Below the pieces are notes generated by a model. That model saw nothing but the letters and a program-made list of their open reading frames with translations. It was not told the origin of the DNA and did no database searches. Below, piece after piece: positions 23,144-31,782 of a stretch of 34,986 nucleotides of DNA (position 1 is its first letter; the number at the start of each line of letters is the position of its first letter). Both the position numbers and the translations under genes were made by a program. Origin of the DNA: Paludibacteraceae bacterium (GTDB lineage Bacteria > Bacteroidota > Bacteroidia > Bacteroidales > Paludibacteraceae); assembly GCA_017558065.1 (NCBI GenBank), contig JAFYWK010000028.1, positions 1-34,986 of the forward strand, given 5' to 3'.

Positions 23144-24892
23144 ATATTCAAGAGATACATATTATCCATTTTTTGGCTATTGGCGATGGGCAATGGGCTG
23201 TGCAGCATGTCCGCTGTTGCACAGGATACCACGAAGACCTCTCTGGTTTATCTGGAACATTCGAGAACTCTCTCTTTTGATGAGAAACGTCTGCCCGATG
23301 CCCAAATCTTGCGAGGTGATGTCTGCTTCCGCCACGACTCTGTGCTGATGTATTGCGATTCTGCCTATTTCTTTGAGAAAGAAAACTCGCTGCATGCTTT
23401 TGGTCGTGTGCATATGGTACAAGGCGATAGTCTGGAAGGCTTTAGCGATGTGCTATATTACAACGGCAACACCAAATTAGCACGCATGCGTCGGCATGTC
23501 CGCCTCATCCACCAAGAAACCGTTTTAACCACCGATAGTCTCAACTACAACCGTGCAAAGAATATCGCATACTATTTCTCGGGCGGAATGATTGAAGATA
23601 GTCTCAATACTCTCACATCGCGCTGGGGACAATATACGCCTGACAATCACCAAGCAGTATTCCGAGATGATGTGAAGTTGGTCAACCCCAAGTTCGTGCT
23701 CACTGCCGACACGCTGGGATATAACACGGAGAGCTATCAGTCGGATTTGGTAGGTCCTACTCAAATCCTGTACGAAGAGGAGACAACCATCCTTTCGACC
23801 AATGGGTGGTACAACACCCAAACCGAAAAATCGCTGCTGCTCGACCGCTCGCGAATCATTCACACCGATGGTATGACCCTGACGGGAGACACCATCTATT
23901 ACGACAAATTAAACGGCTATGGTCGCACGATTGGTAATATTGAGTCCACCGACTCTGCCAACCAGATGACCCTTTACGGACAGTATAGCGAGGTATGGGA
24001 AGATGCCAACAGGGCCTATGTCACAGACAGTGCCATGCTACTGGATTGGTCGGACTCAACCATGTTTACCTATATGCACGCCGATACGCTATGGACTGAA
24101 GAGATTCCGTATCAAACCTACTCGCTGCTTCCGCAAGATAGTGTGTGGGTAGATTCCGTACTTACAGCGCTGCCGCCAGACACATTGTGGCAAGACACTG
24201 CCTATCAACAGCTACGCGCCTTCCACCATGTCCGCATTTACCGCGAGGACATGCAAGCCGTCTGCGATTCGGCACGCTATCATGGCAAGGATTCGCTACT
24301 CACCCTGTTTGGATTACCCATATGTTGGAACGAAGACAACCAGATTTCTGCCGACCAGATTGATATCTATATCAAAGACGAAACAGTGGATTACATGCAC
24401 GGCACAGACAATGCCTTGGCCATTAAGCGCGAAGGAATAGATGAGTTCAATCAGATGGCGGGCAAGGAGATGTATGCCTATGTGCGCGATGGCGATGTCT
24501 ATCAGGTGGACGTGAAGGGTAATGCCGAAACGGTTTTCTATCCACGCGAAAGCGATGGTTCATATATTGGCGTCAATCGCACACAAAGCAGTTTTGTACG
24601 TCTCTACCTCACAGATCGAAAAATCGACCATGTGGTGTTTACCACAGCCACTACAGGCGTCATGATTCCGCTCAATCAAGCACTACCTGGAGAAAAAACG
24701 CTGAGCGGATTCTTCTGGGCTATCGATGAGAGACCTCTCAAACCGAGCGATATTTTCCGACATCCAGAGCGAACCAAACGACCTGAAAAGACCATCACAT
24801 CCGCTACGGCAGAGGAAGAAGAAGAGGAGGAGGAAGAGGATTCCCCAAAAAAGAATCGAAGAAGAAGAAATACTAATCAAACAAATAGATAA
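23138..24892 (+). CDS. OstA-like (LptA/LptD N-terminal domain type) envelope protein
   Basis: A 584-residue secreted protein with repeated OstA beta-jellyroll strands: DAQILRGDVCFRHDSVLMYCDSAYFFEKENSLHAFG-type, then VHMVQGDSLEGFSDVLYYNGNTKLA, VLTTDSLNYNRAKNIAYYFSGG, VLTADTLGYNT and MTLTGDTIYYDK. This fold carries LPS across the periplasm in LptA and forms the N-terminal part of LptD, so a role in LPS transport is likely. Start: GTG at 23138; an in-frame TGA at 23132 rules out earlier starts and the next ATG (23186) would remove the signal peptide RIFKRYILSIFWLLAMGNGLC. The C-terminus carries nine Glu in a row, then a basic stretch (KKNRRRRN). It follows surA and precedes a beta-barrel gene by 3 bases. 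Confidence 0.86.
   Translation: MRIFKRYILSIFWLLAMGNGLCSMSAVAQDTTKTSLVYLEHSRTLSFDEKRLPDAQILRGDVCFRHDSVLMYCDSAYFFEKENSLHAFGRVHMVQGDSLEGFSDVLYYNGNTKLARMRRHVRLIHQETVLTTDSLNYNRAKNIAYYFSGGMIEDSLNTLTSRWGQYTPDNHQAVFRDDVKLVNPKFVLTADTLGYNTESYQSDLVGPTQILYEEETTILSTNGWYNTQTEKSLLLDRSRIIHTDGMTLTGDTIYYDKLNGYGRTIGNIESTDSANQMTLYGQYSEVWEDANRAYVTDSAMLLDWSDSTMFTYMHADTLWTEEIPYQTYSLLPQDSVWVDSVLTALPPDTLWQDTAYQQLRAFHHVRIYREDMQAVCDSARYHGKDSLLTLFGLPICWNEDNQISADQIDIYIKDETVDYMHGTDNALAIKREGIDEFNQMAGKEMYAYVRDGDVYQVDVKGNAETVFYPRESDGSYIGVNRTQSSFVRLYLTDRKIDHVVFTTATTGVMIPLNQALPGEKTLSGFFWAIDERPLKPSDIFRHPERTKRPEKTITSATAEEEEEEEEEDSPKKNRRRRNTNQTNR
23173..23200. repeat. Heptamer repeats (TTGGCTA/TGGGCAA) encoding the OstA signal peptide core
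   Basis: TTGGCTA, TTGGCGA, TGGGCAA, TGGGCTG. Same family and same position in the gene as the SurA signal-peptide tract. Confidence 0.88.
24812..24838. repeat. GAA/GAG microsatellite encoding nine Glu
   Basis: Nine consecutive GAG/GAA codons near the 3' end of the OstA gene, giving a length-variable acidic run. Confidence 0.9.
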
Positions 24893-24895
24893 ACG

Positions 24896-25621
24896 ATGAA
24901 GAAAATTCTATTATGTATCATTCTTGCATGTTGCAACATATTGCTCATGCATGCAGAAGAAAAACAGTATCTTGGACTGCAAGTGGGATTCACTCACCCA
25001 CTCACACGATTGAATGCCCCTACCGTAGGACAAGAGAAAGCCCTTCAGACCACTGCGTACAATGGTTTGAAAGTGGGTTTTGTATATGATGCTACTATTG
25101 TTAAGGGTTTTGGCTATACCATTGGGCTTAACTACACTTTTGGTGCCAATGCTACCGATTGGATGAAAGAAATAGCTACTCAACCCAGTTTTTATCCTCA
25201 GGTGCGCTCGCGTGGACTATATCACCAAGTGGAGATTCCTGTGGATTGGCAATACAAATTTGAGATTGCTCAACGCACATGGTTGATACTCTATACAGGT
25301 CCTACCTTGCAATGTGGATTGGTATTAAAAGATAAGTGGTACGCGAGATTTGATAATAAGAGCGATGCGTTTACCCTTGAAGAAAACCTCTACTCCAAGG
25401 AAGATATGGCAGATTATGCTCTCAAACGCCTTAACGTCACATGGGGTATTGGTGCGGGACTGCAATACGAGCGTTATTTCTTGCGCGGAGGATATGATTT
25501 TGGACTAATCAACCCCTACAAAGCAAAAACCTTTAACATCAGCGAGAATTACCAACCCTACACCCGTGGTCGCTTTGACCAATGGCAAATCAAGTTAGGT
25601 ATCTACCTCTGGGAAAAATAA
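24896..25621 (+). CDS. PorT-like outer-membrane beta-barrel protein
   Basis: A 241-residue secreted protein with a signal peptide (MKKILLCIILACCNILLMHA, cleavage likely after A20). The rest alternates in amphipathic strands typical of small 8-stranded barrels: YLGLQVGFTHPLTRL, GLKVGFVYDATIVKGFGYTIGLNYTF, HQVEIPVDWQYKFEI, WLILYTGPTLQCGLV, GIGAGLQYERYFLRGGYDFGL, and a final QIKLGIYLWEK ending in an aromatic-basic terminal strand. This matches outer-membrane beta-barrel proteins of Bacteroidota (PorT-like family); no specific function can be given. It follows the OstA gene by 3 bases and is therefore probably co-expressed with the chaperones that would fold it. dnaG starts 41 bases downstream after a repeat tract. 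Confidence 0.8.
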   Translation: MKKILLCIILACCNILLMHAEEKQYLGLQVGFTHPLTRLNAPTVGQEKALQTTAYNGLKVGFVYDATIVKGFGYTIGLNYTFGANATDWMKEIATQPSFYPQVRSRGLYHQVEIPVDWQYKFEIAQRTWLILYTGPTLQCGLVLKDKWYARFDNKSDAFTLEENLYSKEDMADYALKRLNVTWGIGAGLQYERYFLRGGYDFGLINPYKAKTFNISENYQPYTRGRFDQWQIKLGIYLWEK

Positions 25622-25631
25622 TATCCTTGCC

Positions 25632-25657
25632 TTTACACCATACACTCTACACCATAC
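25632..25657. repeat. TACACCATAC repeats before dnaG
   Basis: TACACCATAC twice (25634-25643, 25648-25657) separated by ACTC, giving a 14-base period; it belongs to the CTACACCA family and ends five bases before the dnaG ATG. Confidence 0.78.
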
Positions 25658-25662
25658 CGCCA

Positions 25663-27681
25663 ATGATACCTCGCGAAACAATAGATAGAATATTCTCCGC
25701 TGCCCGCATCGAAGATGTGGTGGGCGACTATGTGTCGCTCAAGAAACGCGGTGCCAATCTTATTGGTCTCTGCCCCTTCCACGATGAGAAGACGGGCTCC
25801 TTCACCGTCTCGCCCAGCAAAGGTATCTTCAAGTGTTTTGGTTGCGGCAAGGCAGGACACTCCGTGGGCTTCATCATGGAGATCGAGCAATGCTCCTATA
25901 TTGAGGCCATTCGCCAACTGGCAAAGAAATACCATATTGAGATAGAGGAGCGCGAACTCACTGCCGAAGAAAAGCAGAAGCAAGACGACCGCGAGTCGAT
26001 GTTTGTTGTCAACGAGTTTGCCAACAAATGGTTTCACGAACAATTGTGGAATACGCCAGAGGGTACCGCTGTGGCTATGAGTTATCTTCGCCAACGCGGA
26101 TTGCGTGAGGATATCATTCGTAAGTTCCAGATAGGATATTCCCCCGAGAAAGCAGCCCTATGGGATGTGGCAAAGAAGAAAGGCTTCCAAGAGAAATACT
26201 TGCTCAATGATTCACAGAATGCACCGTATATAGGTACAGGTGTTTGTGGTAAAAGTGAAAATGGCAAACTCTACGACCGCTTCCGCGGACGCGTGATGTT
26301 TCCCTTCTTGTCCGTCAGCGGCAAGGTGGTGGGCTTCTCGGGGCGCCTCATGGTCAAGAACGACAAGGTGGGTAAGTATGTCAATTCGCCTACCTCGCTC
26401 ATCTACGAGAAGCACAACGAACTCTTCGGACTCTACCAAGCCAAGCAAGCCATATCCAAGAACAACAGCTGCTACCTCGTGGAGGGACAGATGGATGTCA
26501 TTCAACTGGTGCAATCGGGCATAGAGAATGTGGTTGCTTCAGGCGGTACAGCACTCACCATCAACCAGATACGCCTCATTCACCGTTTTACAGAGAACAT
26601 TATTCTGCTCTACGATGGCGACAAGGCGGGTATCAAAGCTGCATTGCGCGGTATAGATATGATGCTGGAGGAGGGTATCAACATCCGCGTCATACTGCTA
26701 CCAGAGGGAGAGGATCCTGATAGTTTTGCTAAAAGTAGAAACGCCTCTGATTTGAAAGAGTTCTTGGATAACAATCAACATGATTTTATCCGCTTTAAGA
26801 CCCAACTGCTGATGGAAGATGCGCAAAACGATCCTTCTAAACGCTCAGAGATGATTCTGCAAATCGTACGTTCGATAGCAGTGATTCCAGATATTATCAA
26901 ACGTCAAGTATATATTAAAGATACTGCGACACTGCTCTCTATGCCAGAAGATGTGCTGACTCGCAAAGTGAATGAGATACGCAAGAAGGAGGCAGAGGAA
27001 CGCAAGAAACGAAAAGAAACAGAACAGAGACAAGTGGTGGATAGTCAACCAGAACCACTTAAAGACAATTCGCCTGTTGCCACTGTTGTTGAGCAACATA
27101 ACGAGCAACATCTCACACACAAAGAGCGCAATATACTGAACTTGATCCAAGTGCTTATACGCTATGGTGAACGAGTATTGTATCAAACAGAAGAGCAGAT
27201 GATAACTACAGGGGAATATATCATCACTGAAATGAAGAATGATAGCATTGATATTTCCAATCCGCTCCATCAACAAGTGATAGATGAATATATTGCCAAT
27301 TATCAGACACCTAACTTTGTGGCTTCTGTGTTTTTCCAGCATCATCCAGACGCCAAGATTAGTCAGTTGGCAGTAGATATGATTGCTGATAAATACCAAC
27401 TCAGTCGTATGTATAGCAAACGAAGTATTTCTGAGAACGTTGTTCAAGAGGTACAGCAAGACGAAACATCCATATTACCTGAATTGGTACAGCGATTGTT
27501 ACTGGAACTCAAATACACCGTGGTTGATGAGCGTATTGATAGCATGCAACGTCTTCTCAAGGAGGCACAAGCCAACGAGGATTGGCAACTCATCACAGCT
27601 ATCCTCGAACAGCAACCCCAACTCATGGAGATCCGCCAGCAACTCTGCCGCGCCCTCGGCAACCGCGTCATCGTCCGCTAA
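25663..27681 (+). CDS. dnaG: DNA primase
   Basis: A 672-residue DnaG that makes RNA primers at the replication fork. The N-terminal CHC2 zinc finger has Cys37, His40, Cys58 and Cys61 (CPFHDEKTGSF, CFGCGKAGH). The TOPRIM core shows VEGQMDVIQLVQSGI and LLYDGDKAGIKAAL with its acidic metal ligands, preceded by RVMFPFLSVSGKVVGFSGR. The C-terminal part (about 430-672) is helical, as expected for the helicase-binding domain. I choose the ATG at 25663 since MIPRETIDRIFSAARIEDVVGDY is the standard DnaG opening; a longer frame upstream would translate the end of the barrel gene and repeat sequence. GC content falls after about 26700 compared with the first half of the gene. Confidence 0.96.
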   Translation: MIPRETIDRIFSAARIEDVVGDYVSLKKRGANLIGLCPFHDEKTGSFTVSPSKGIFKCFGCGKAGHSVGFIMEIEQCSYIEAIRQLAKKYHIEIEERELTAEEKQKQDDRESMFVVNEFANKWFHEQLWNTPEGTAVAMSYLRQRGLREDIIRKFQIGYSPEKAALWDVAKKKGFQEKYLLNDSQNAPYIGTGVCGKSENGKLYDRFRGRVMFPFLSVSGKVVGFSGRLMVKNDKVGKYVNSPTSLIYEKHNELFGLYQAKQAISKNNSCYLVEGQMDVIQLVQSGIENVVASGGTALTINQIRLIHRFTENIILLYDGDKAGIKAALRGIDMMLEEGINIRVILLPEGEDPDSFAKSRNASDLKEFLDNNQHDFIRFKTQLLMEDAQNDPSKRSEMILQIVRSIAVIPDIIKRQVYIKDTATLLSMPEDVLTRKVNEIRKKEAEERKKRKETEQRQVVDSQPEPLKDNSPVATVVEQHNEQHLTHKERNILNLIQVLIRYGERVLYQTEEQMITTGEYIITEMKNDSIDISNPLHQQVIDEYIANYQTPNFVASVFFQHHPDAKISQLAVDMIADKYQLSRMYSKRSISENVVQEVQQDETSILPELVQRLLLELKYTVVDERIDSMQRLLKEAQANEDWQLITAILEQQPQLMEIRQQLCRALGNRVIVR

Positions 27682-27690
27682 CCCAAACCA

Positions 27691-27730
27691 CTCTACACCA
27701 TTCTAAACAACTCTACACCACTCCACACAA
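27691..27730. repeat. Four decamer repeats (CTCTACACCA type) before the radical SAM gene
   Basis: CTCTACACCA, TTCTAAACAA, CTCTACACCA, CTCCACACAA. It fills most of the spacer between dnaG and the ATG at 27739, and is nearly the complement of 33441-33480. Confidence 0.92.
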
Positions 27731-27738
27731 CCAACCCC

Positions 27739-28500
27739 ATGCTCTTCGACTCTATCGTATATGGCCCTATCCGTTCGCGCCGCTTGGGCGTGTCATTGGG
27801 TATGAACCTCATGCCCACCACGGCCAAACTCTGCACTTTTGATTGCGTCTATTGCGAATGTGGATGGAATCAGCCCGTTTCGCACCCTGTCCTACCTACC
27901 CGCGAACAAGTGCGCGAAGCGCTCGCCTCTCACCTTGTCGCTTTATCGCCTAATAACCTTGATGTCATCACATTCAGCGGCAACGGCGAACCTACCCTGC
28001 ACCCCGAGTTCTCTGGTATTATCCAAGACACTTGCGCCTTGCGCGACCAATATTGTCCACAAGCCAAGATTTCGGTGCTCAGCAACTCCACCCAACTCGG
28101 TCGCCCAGACGTGGTAGAGGCATTGCGTATGTGCGATAATCGTATCCTGAAACTGGACTCTGCCATCGATGCTACCATGCGCCTGATAGACAAACCCGTC
28201 AATCCTAACCTAACCGTCGAGCAGATTGCTGAATGGCTCTCGCTCTTTGACGGCGATTTCACATTGCAGACCTGTTTCTTGCGTGGCGAAGACAATGGGC
28301 AAATTATTGATAATACCACCAGCGAAGAACGCAACGCTTGGTACGCTATGGTGGACCGCTTACACCCCAAGCAGGTCATGATCTATGTCATTGACCGCGC
28401 TACACCGCTACAAACATTATCCAAAGTGCCTAAGGCGGAGATGGAGGCGATTGCTGCACCGCTGCGCGCCAAAGGCATAGATGTCATTGTCAGCGCATGA
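27739..28500 (+). CDS. Radical SAM protein (COG0731-like)
   Basis: A 253-residue radical SAM enzyme. The cluster motif is CTFDCVYC: Cys32, Cys36 and Cys39, binding a 4Fe-4S cluster and SAM. FSGNGEPTLHPEF matches the GGEP-like SAM-binding motif, and LSNSTQLGRPDVVEALRMCDNRILKLDSA the following barrel strands. The phrasing (YGPIRSRRLGVSLGMNLMP) is that of the small radical SAM family related to the wyosine enzyme Tyw1/COG0731. The substrate in bacteria is not known. Its stop overlaps the next start (ATGA, 28497-28500), so it is coupled to the glycosyltransferase gene. Confidence 0.88.
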   Translation: MLFDSIVYGPIRSRRLGVSLGMNLMPTTAKLCTFDCVYCECGWNQPVSHPVLPTREQVREALASHLVALSPNNLDVITFSGNGEPTLHPEFSGIIQDTCALRDQYCPQAKISVLSNSTQLGRPDVVEALRMCDNRILKLDSAIDATMRLIDKPVNPNLTVEQIAEWLSLFDGDFTLQTCFLRGEDNGQIIDNTTSEERNAWYAMVDRLHPKQVMIYVIDRATPLQTLSKVPKAEMEAIAAPLRAKGIDVIVSA

Positions 28501-29468
28501 AAATTCTGATAGCACCGCTCAACTGGGGACTGGGTCATGCCACCCGCTGTATCCCGCTTATCCGCCACTATCTCGCAGCAGGCAACGAAGTGGTGCTGGG
28601 CGGCGATGGCGAGAGCATAAAGCGGCTTCGCCAAACTTTTCCTGCGTTGCGTACCATAGACCTTCCTTCGCTCGAGCTGCGCTATACCGACAATGCCCAG
28701 CAACGCGGATTCTACCTGCGCGCCATACCCGCACTCATACGCTTCACCCTATCCGATTACTACTATCTTCACCAGCAGTTGGCAATAGAGCATTTTGATT
28801 TGATTATTTCCGATAACCGCTTTGGACTATTCACGCGCGAGACGCGCTGCGTGTATATGACGCACCAGCTCTATGTACAATTGCCCAAACGCTTGAGGGT
28901 ATTCCAGCCCCTCGCGCGTGCGTTGCACGCGTGTATATATAAGAGGTATAACGAGGTATGGGTACCCGACTATGCCGACCCTACCCATAATCTGGCAGGT
29001 GTCTTGGCCCACGGTGGTCGCTTCGACAGCTACGCCAAGTATATCGGACCGCTATCGCGGTTCAGCAATTTGGAGTCCGGAAGCCGGCATCCGGAAAAAC
29101 CAACTGGTCTCCAAAAGCCAGAAGCCGAATACCCCATTCTCGCCATTCTCTCAGGATTAGAACCCCAGCGCACATTGTTTGAGCAAGAGCTCATCGCCCG
29201 TTTTAAGGAGAGCACAGAGCCCGTCCTAATCGTGCGAGGTAAGATAGGTGGTCCTGCCACTGCTACGCATATCGGTGCTGTCACGCTGGTGCCCAATATG
29301 AACGATGAGCAACTGCTGCCGCTCATGCAGCAAGCCAAAAAAATAATCGTGCGTAGTGGCTACAGCACGATTATGGATTTATCCGTATTGGGGTTGCTAT
29401 CCAAAGCAGAGTTCCACCCCACCCCTGGTCAAAGCGAACAAGAATATCTTGCGTCACGATTTGCTTAG
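28497..29468 (+). CDS. Glycosyltransferase, MurG-like (GT28/GT-B type)
   Basis: A 323-residue GT-B glycosyltransferase. N-terminal domain opens KILIAPLNWGLGHATRCIPLIRHY, the glycine-rich HxxR acceptor loop of MurG/UGT-like enzymes; RLKxFxx-type linker; C-terminal donor domain with ILAILSGLEPQRTLFEQELI, VLIVRGKIG, LVPNMNDEQLLPLMQQAKKIIVRSGYSTIMDL and TPGQSEQEYLA, which is the usual UDP-sugar binding block. Sugar and acceptor cannot be told; a cell-surface glycan is likely. A GTPase or transport partner is not near. The segment SGSRHPEKPTGLQKPEAEYP comes from heptamer repeats between the two domains. The start overlaps the radical SAM gene by four bases; the end overlaps the converging Nfn gene by 15 bases. 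Confidence 0.84.
   Translation: MKILIAPLNWGLGHATRCIPLIRHYLAAGNEVVLGGDGESIKRLRQTFPALRTIDLPSLELRYTDNAQQRGFYLRAIPALIRFTLSDYYYLHQQLAIEHFDLIISDNRFGLFTRETRCVYMTHQLYVQLPKRLRVFQPLARALHACIYKRYNEVWVPDYADPTHNLAGVLAHGGRFDSYAKYIGPLSRFSNLESGSRHPEKPTGLQKPEAEYPILAILSGLEPQRTLFEQELIARFKESTEPVLIVRGKIGGPATATHIGAVTLVPNMNDEQLLPLMQQAKKIIVRSGYSTIMDLSVLGLLSKAEFHPTPGQSEQEYLASRFA
29076..29130. repeat. Heptamer repeats (TCCGGAA/GCCAGAA) inside the glycosyltransferase gene
   Basis: TCCGGAA, GCCGGCA, TCCGGAA, 13 irregular bases, then TCCAAAA, GCCAGAA, GCCGAAT. Located at the inter-domain linker. Confidence 0.85.
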
Positions 29469-31748
29469 GTACTCATGCATCGCCTGAGCAGCTTTTCTGC
29501 CGTCAGACATAGCAAGAATAACGGTAGCACCACCACGCACGATGTCGCCTCCTGCGAATAGGATAGGCAGTGATGATTGCATTTGATCGTTGACTACAAT
29601 TGTTCCCTTTTTGGATATTTCAAGGCCCTCTACCGTTGATGGAATCAATGGATTAGGGCTTACGCCTACGCTCACGATAACGAGATCTACAGGCAGCGTC
29701 ACAGTCTTTCCTTCTACGGCTACAGGACTACGGCGTCCTGACTCGTCAGGTTCGCCCAAGGTCATGACTTGCAATACGGCTTCTGCTACGCGCCCCTGTT
29801 CATTAGCGTGATACTCTATTGGGTTGTGCAGGGTCATAAACTCAACACCCTCTTCTTTGGCATGGCGCACTTCTTCCACGCGGGCGGGCATCTCCTCCTC
29901 GCTACGACGATAGACGATGATAGCACGCTCTGCGCCCAATCGTTTGGCAGTACGAACAGCATCCATAGCTGTGTTGCCACCTCCCACTACCATCACGGTC
30001 TTCGCACGAAGCAGCGGTGTATCATTATCTTGTGTGGCAGCACCCATAAGGTTCACACGAGTGAGGTACTCGTTGCAGGACATCACACCGTTGAGGTTCT
30101 CGCCAGGGATATTCATGAAGCGTGGCAATCCTGCTCCGCTACCCACAAAGATACCCTTGTATCCTTGCGCTTGCAAGTCTTCTACGGTCAGTGTCTTACC
30201 GATAATCGTATCGCATTGGAATTGCACACCCAGTCGGCGCAATCCCTCTATCTCGCGGTCCACCACGGCATTGGGCAAACGAAACTCTGGGATACCGTAG
30301 CGCAATACGCCACCCACCTCGTGTAGGGCCTCAAACACCGTCACTTGGTAACCCAACTTAGCCATATCACCCGCAAAAGCCAATCCCGCAGGACCACTAC
30401 CCACCACTGCAATCTTCTTGTCAACTGTCAACTGCGAATTGTCAACTGTCAACTGCGAATTGTCCGCCACAAAGCGCTCCAGATAACCAATAGCCACGGG
30501 ATCGTGTCCCATTTTCACATGGATACATTGCGCCTCGCATTGTTTCTCTTGTGGGCATACGCGTCCACACACGGCGGGCAGAGTGCTGCTTTGTTGAATC
30601 ACCTCAGCGGCACCTACTATATTGCCTATCTCCAATTGCTTGATAAATCCAGGGATATTGATATTCACAGGACAACCCTTCACGCAGGTAGGATTCTTGC
30701 AATCCAAGCAGCGATGCGCTTCGGTGATGGCTTGCTCCATGGTCAAACCTTGATTCACCTCTTTGTATAAGGACTGAATACGCACTTCAGGCGCCAGTTC
30801 TGGCATCTTCACACGTGGAATAGCAACTCTGTCTTTTGCTTTTCCTGTAAATGGTGCTACTATAATTGCGTCTGTACTTTTTGTTTCCTCTTGTGTGCTA
30901 TCTGATGATGGAACTACCTCTGCCTCAGCATGATGTTGATACTCCTCGTATGCTGTCTTTTCCTCTACTGTATATTGGCGCAAACGTGAGAGCATTTCGT
31001 CGAAATCTACAGCATGGGCATCAAACTCAGGACCGTCCACGCAGACGAACTTCGTTTTGCCGCCTACCGTCACGCGGCACGCGCCGCACATACCTGTGCC
31101 GTCCACCATGATGGTGTTCAGACTGGCTTCGGTAGGAATATTGTATTTCTTGGTGGTCAGTGCCACAAACTTCATCATGATAGCAGGACCGATAGTGATG
31201 CACTTATCCACCTGTTCGCGCTGAATGACTTGCTCCACGCCCATGGTCACCAATCCCTTCTGTCCCAACGAACCATCGTCGGTCATGATGATCAGTTCAT
31301 CCGACACCGCAGCCAACTGTTCGCGCAGAATGATGAGTTCTGCTGTGCGGGCTGCCAATACAGTGATAACGCGGTTGCCTGCCTCCTTGAGGGCGCGTGC
31401 GATAGGCAACATCGGTGCTGCACCTACGCCACCGCAGGCACAGACCACTGTGCCGAATGGCTTGATGGTGGTAGCTTTGCCCAATGGACCCACCAGGTTT
31501 GCCACTTCATCGCCTGCCTCGAGTGCCACCAGCTTGGTGCTACTCACGCCTATGCGCTGTACCACCAGCGTGATGGTGCCGCGTTCCGTGTCCGCATCTG
31601 CAATAGTGAGTGGCATACGTTCGCTATGTTCGTCCACGCGCACCATCACAAAGTGACCTGCTTTTCGGCTACGCGCAATCAGCGGAGCCTCTAATACAAG
31701 CTCCGCCACATTCTCAGAGAAGAATCGTTTTGATATAATCTTTGCCAT
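29454..31748 (-). CDS. Fused NfnAB-type ferredoxin:NADP oxidoreductase / glutamate synthase small-subunit-like protein
   Basis: A 764-residue fusion. Residues 1-275 are a ferredoxin-NADP reductase/PyrK-like module: FAD-NAD domains (HFVMVRVDEHSERMPLTI, ACGGVGAAPMLPIARAL) and a 2Fe-2S site (GTGMCGACRVTVGGKTKFVCVDGPEF). Residues about 330-764 are a glutamate synthase small-subunit-like flavoprotein: 4Fe-4S Cys sets (CLDCKNPTCVKGCP; CGRVCPQEKQCEAQC), FAD site VVGSGPAGLAFAG, GGVLRYGIPEFRLP and NADP site VVGGGNTAMDAVRTAKRLGA. The two modules correspond to NfnA and NfnB, which bifurcate electrons between NADPH, NADH and ferredoxin in anaerobes; databases often name such fusions after PyrK and glutamate synthase. 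No gltA large subunit is nearby, which favours Nfn. A 21-base duplication adds NSQLTVDNSQLTVDK before the FAD site. Confidence 0.92.
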   Translation of the reverse strand: MAKIISKRFFSENVAELVLEAPLIARSRKAGHFVMVRVDEHSERMPLTIADADTERGTITLVVQRIGVSSTKLVALEAGDEVANLVGPLGKATTIKPFGTVVCACGGVGAAPMLPIARALKEAGNRVITVLAARTAELIILREQLAAVSDELIIMTDDGSLGQKGLVTMGVEQVIQREQVDKCITIGPAIMMKFVALTTKKYNIPTEASLNTIMVDGTGMCGACRVTVGGKTKFVCVDGPEFDAHAVDFDEMLSRLRQYTVEEKTAYEEYQHHAEAEVVPSSDSTQEETKSTDAIIVAPFTGKAKDRVAIPRVKMPELAPEVRIQSLYKEVNQGLTMEQAITEAHRCLDCKNPTCVKGCPVNINIPGFIKQLEIGNIVGAAEVIQQSSTLPAVCGRVCPQEKQCEAQCIHVKMGHDPVAIGYLERFVADNSQLTVDNSQLTVDKKIAVVGSGPAGLAFAGDMAKLGYQVTVFEALHEVGGVLRYGIPEFRLPNAVVDREIEGLRRLGVQFQCDTIIGKTLTVEDLQAQGYKGIFVGSGAGLPRFMNIPGENLNGVMSCNEYLTRVNLMGAATQDNDTPLLRAKTVMVVGGGNTAMDAVRTAKRLGAERAIIVYRRSEEEMPARVEEVRHAKEEGVEFMTLHNPIEYHANEQGRVAEAVLQVMTLGEPDESGRRSPVAVEGKTVTLPVDLVIVSVGVSPNPLIPSTVEGLEISKKGTIVVNDQMQSSLPILFAGGDIVRGGATVILAMSDGRKAAQAMHEYLSKS
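30418..30459. repeat. Perfect 21-base tandem duplication inside the Nfn gene
   Basis: TTGTCAACTGTCAACTGCGA plus A occurs twice (30418-30438, 30439-30459), each built of three heptamers. On the minus strand it gives the heptapeptide NSQLTVD twice, immediately before KIAVVGSGPAG. Confidence 0.95.
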
Positions 31749-31759
31749 ACCCCTGCCTA

Positions 31760-31780
31760 TAACCTTTAACCTCTATCCTC
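31760..31780. repeat. Heptamer repeats (TAACCTT type)
   Basis: TAACCTT, TAACCTC, TATCCTC between deoC and the Nfn gene, next to the REP-like element. Confidence 0.65.
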
Positions 31781-31782
31781 AT

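Noticed and set aside
25582-25662. Longer dnaG start within the barrel gene
   Set aside because: It would translate the end of the preceding gene out of frame and the repeat spacer; MIPRETIDRIF is the standard DnaG N-terminus.
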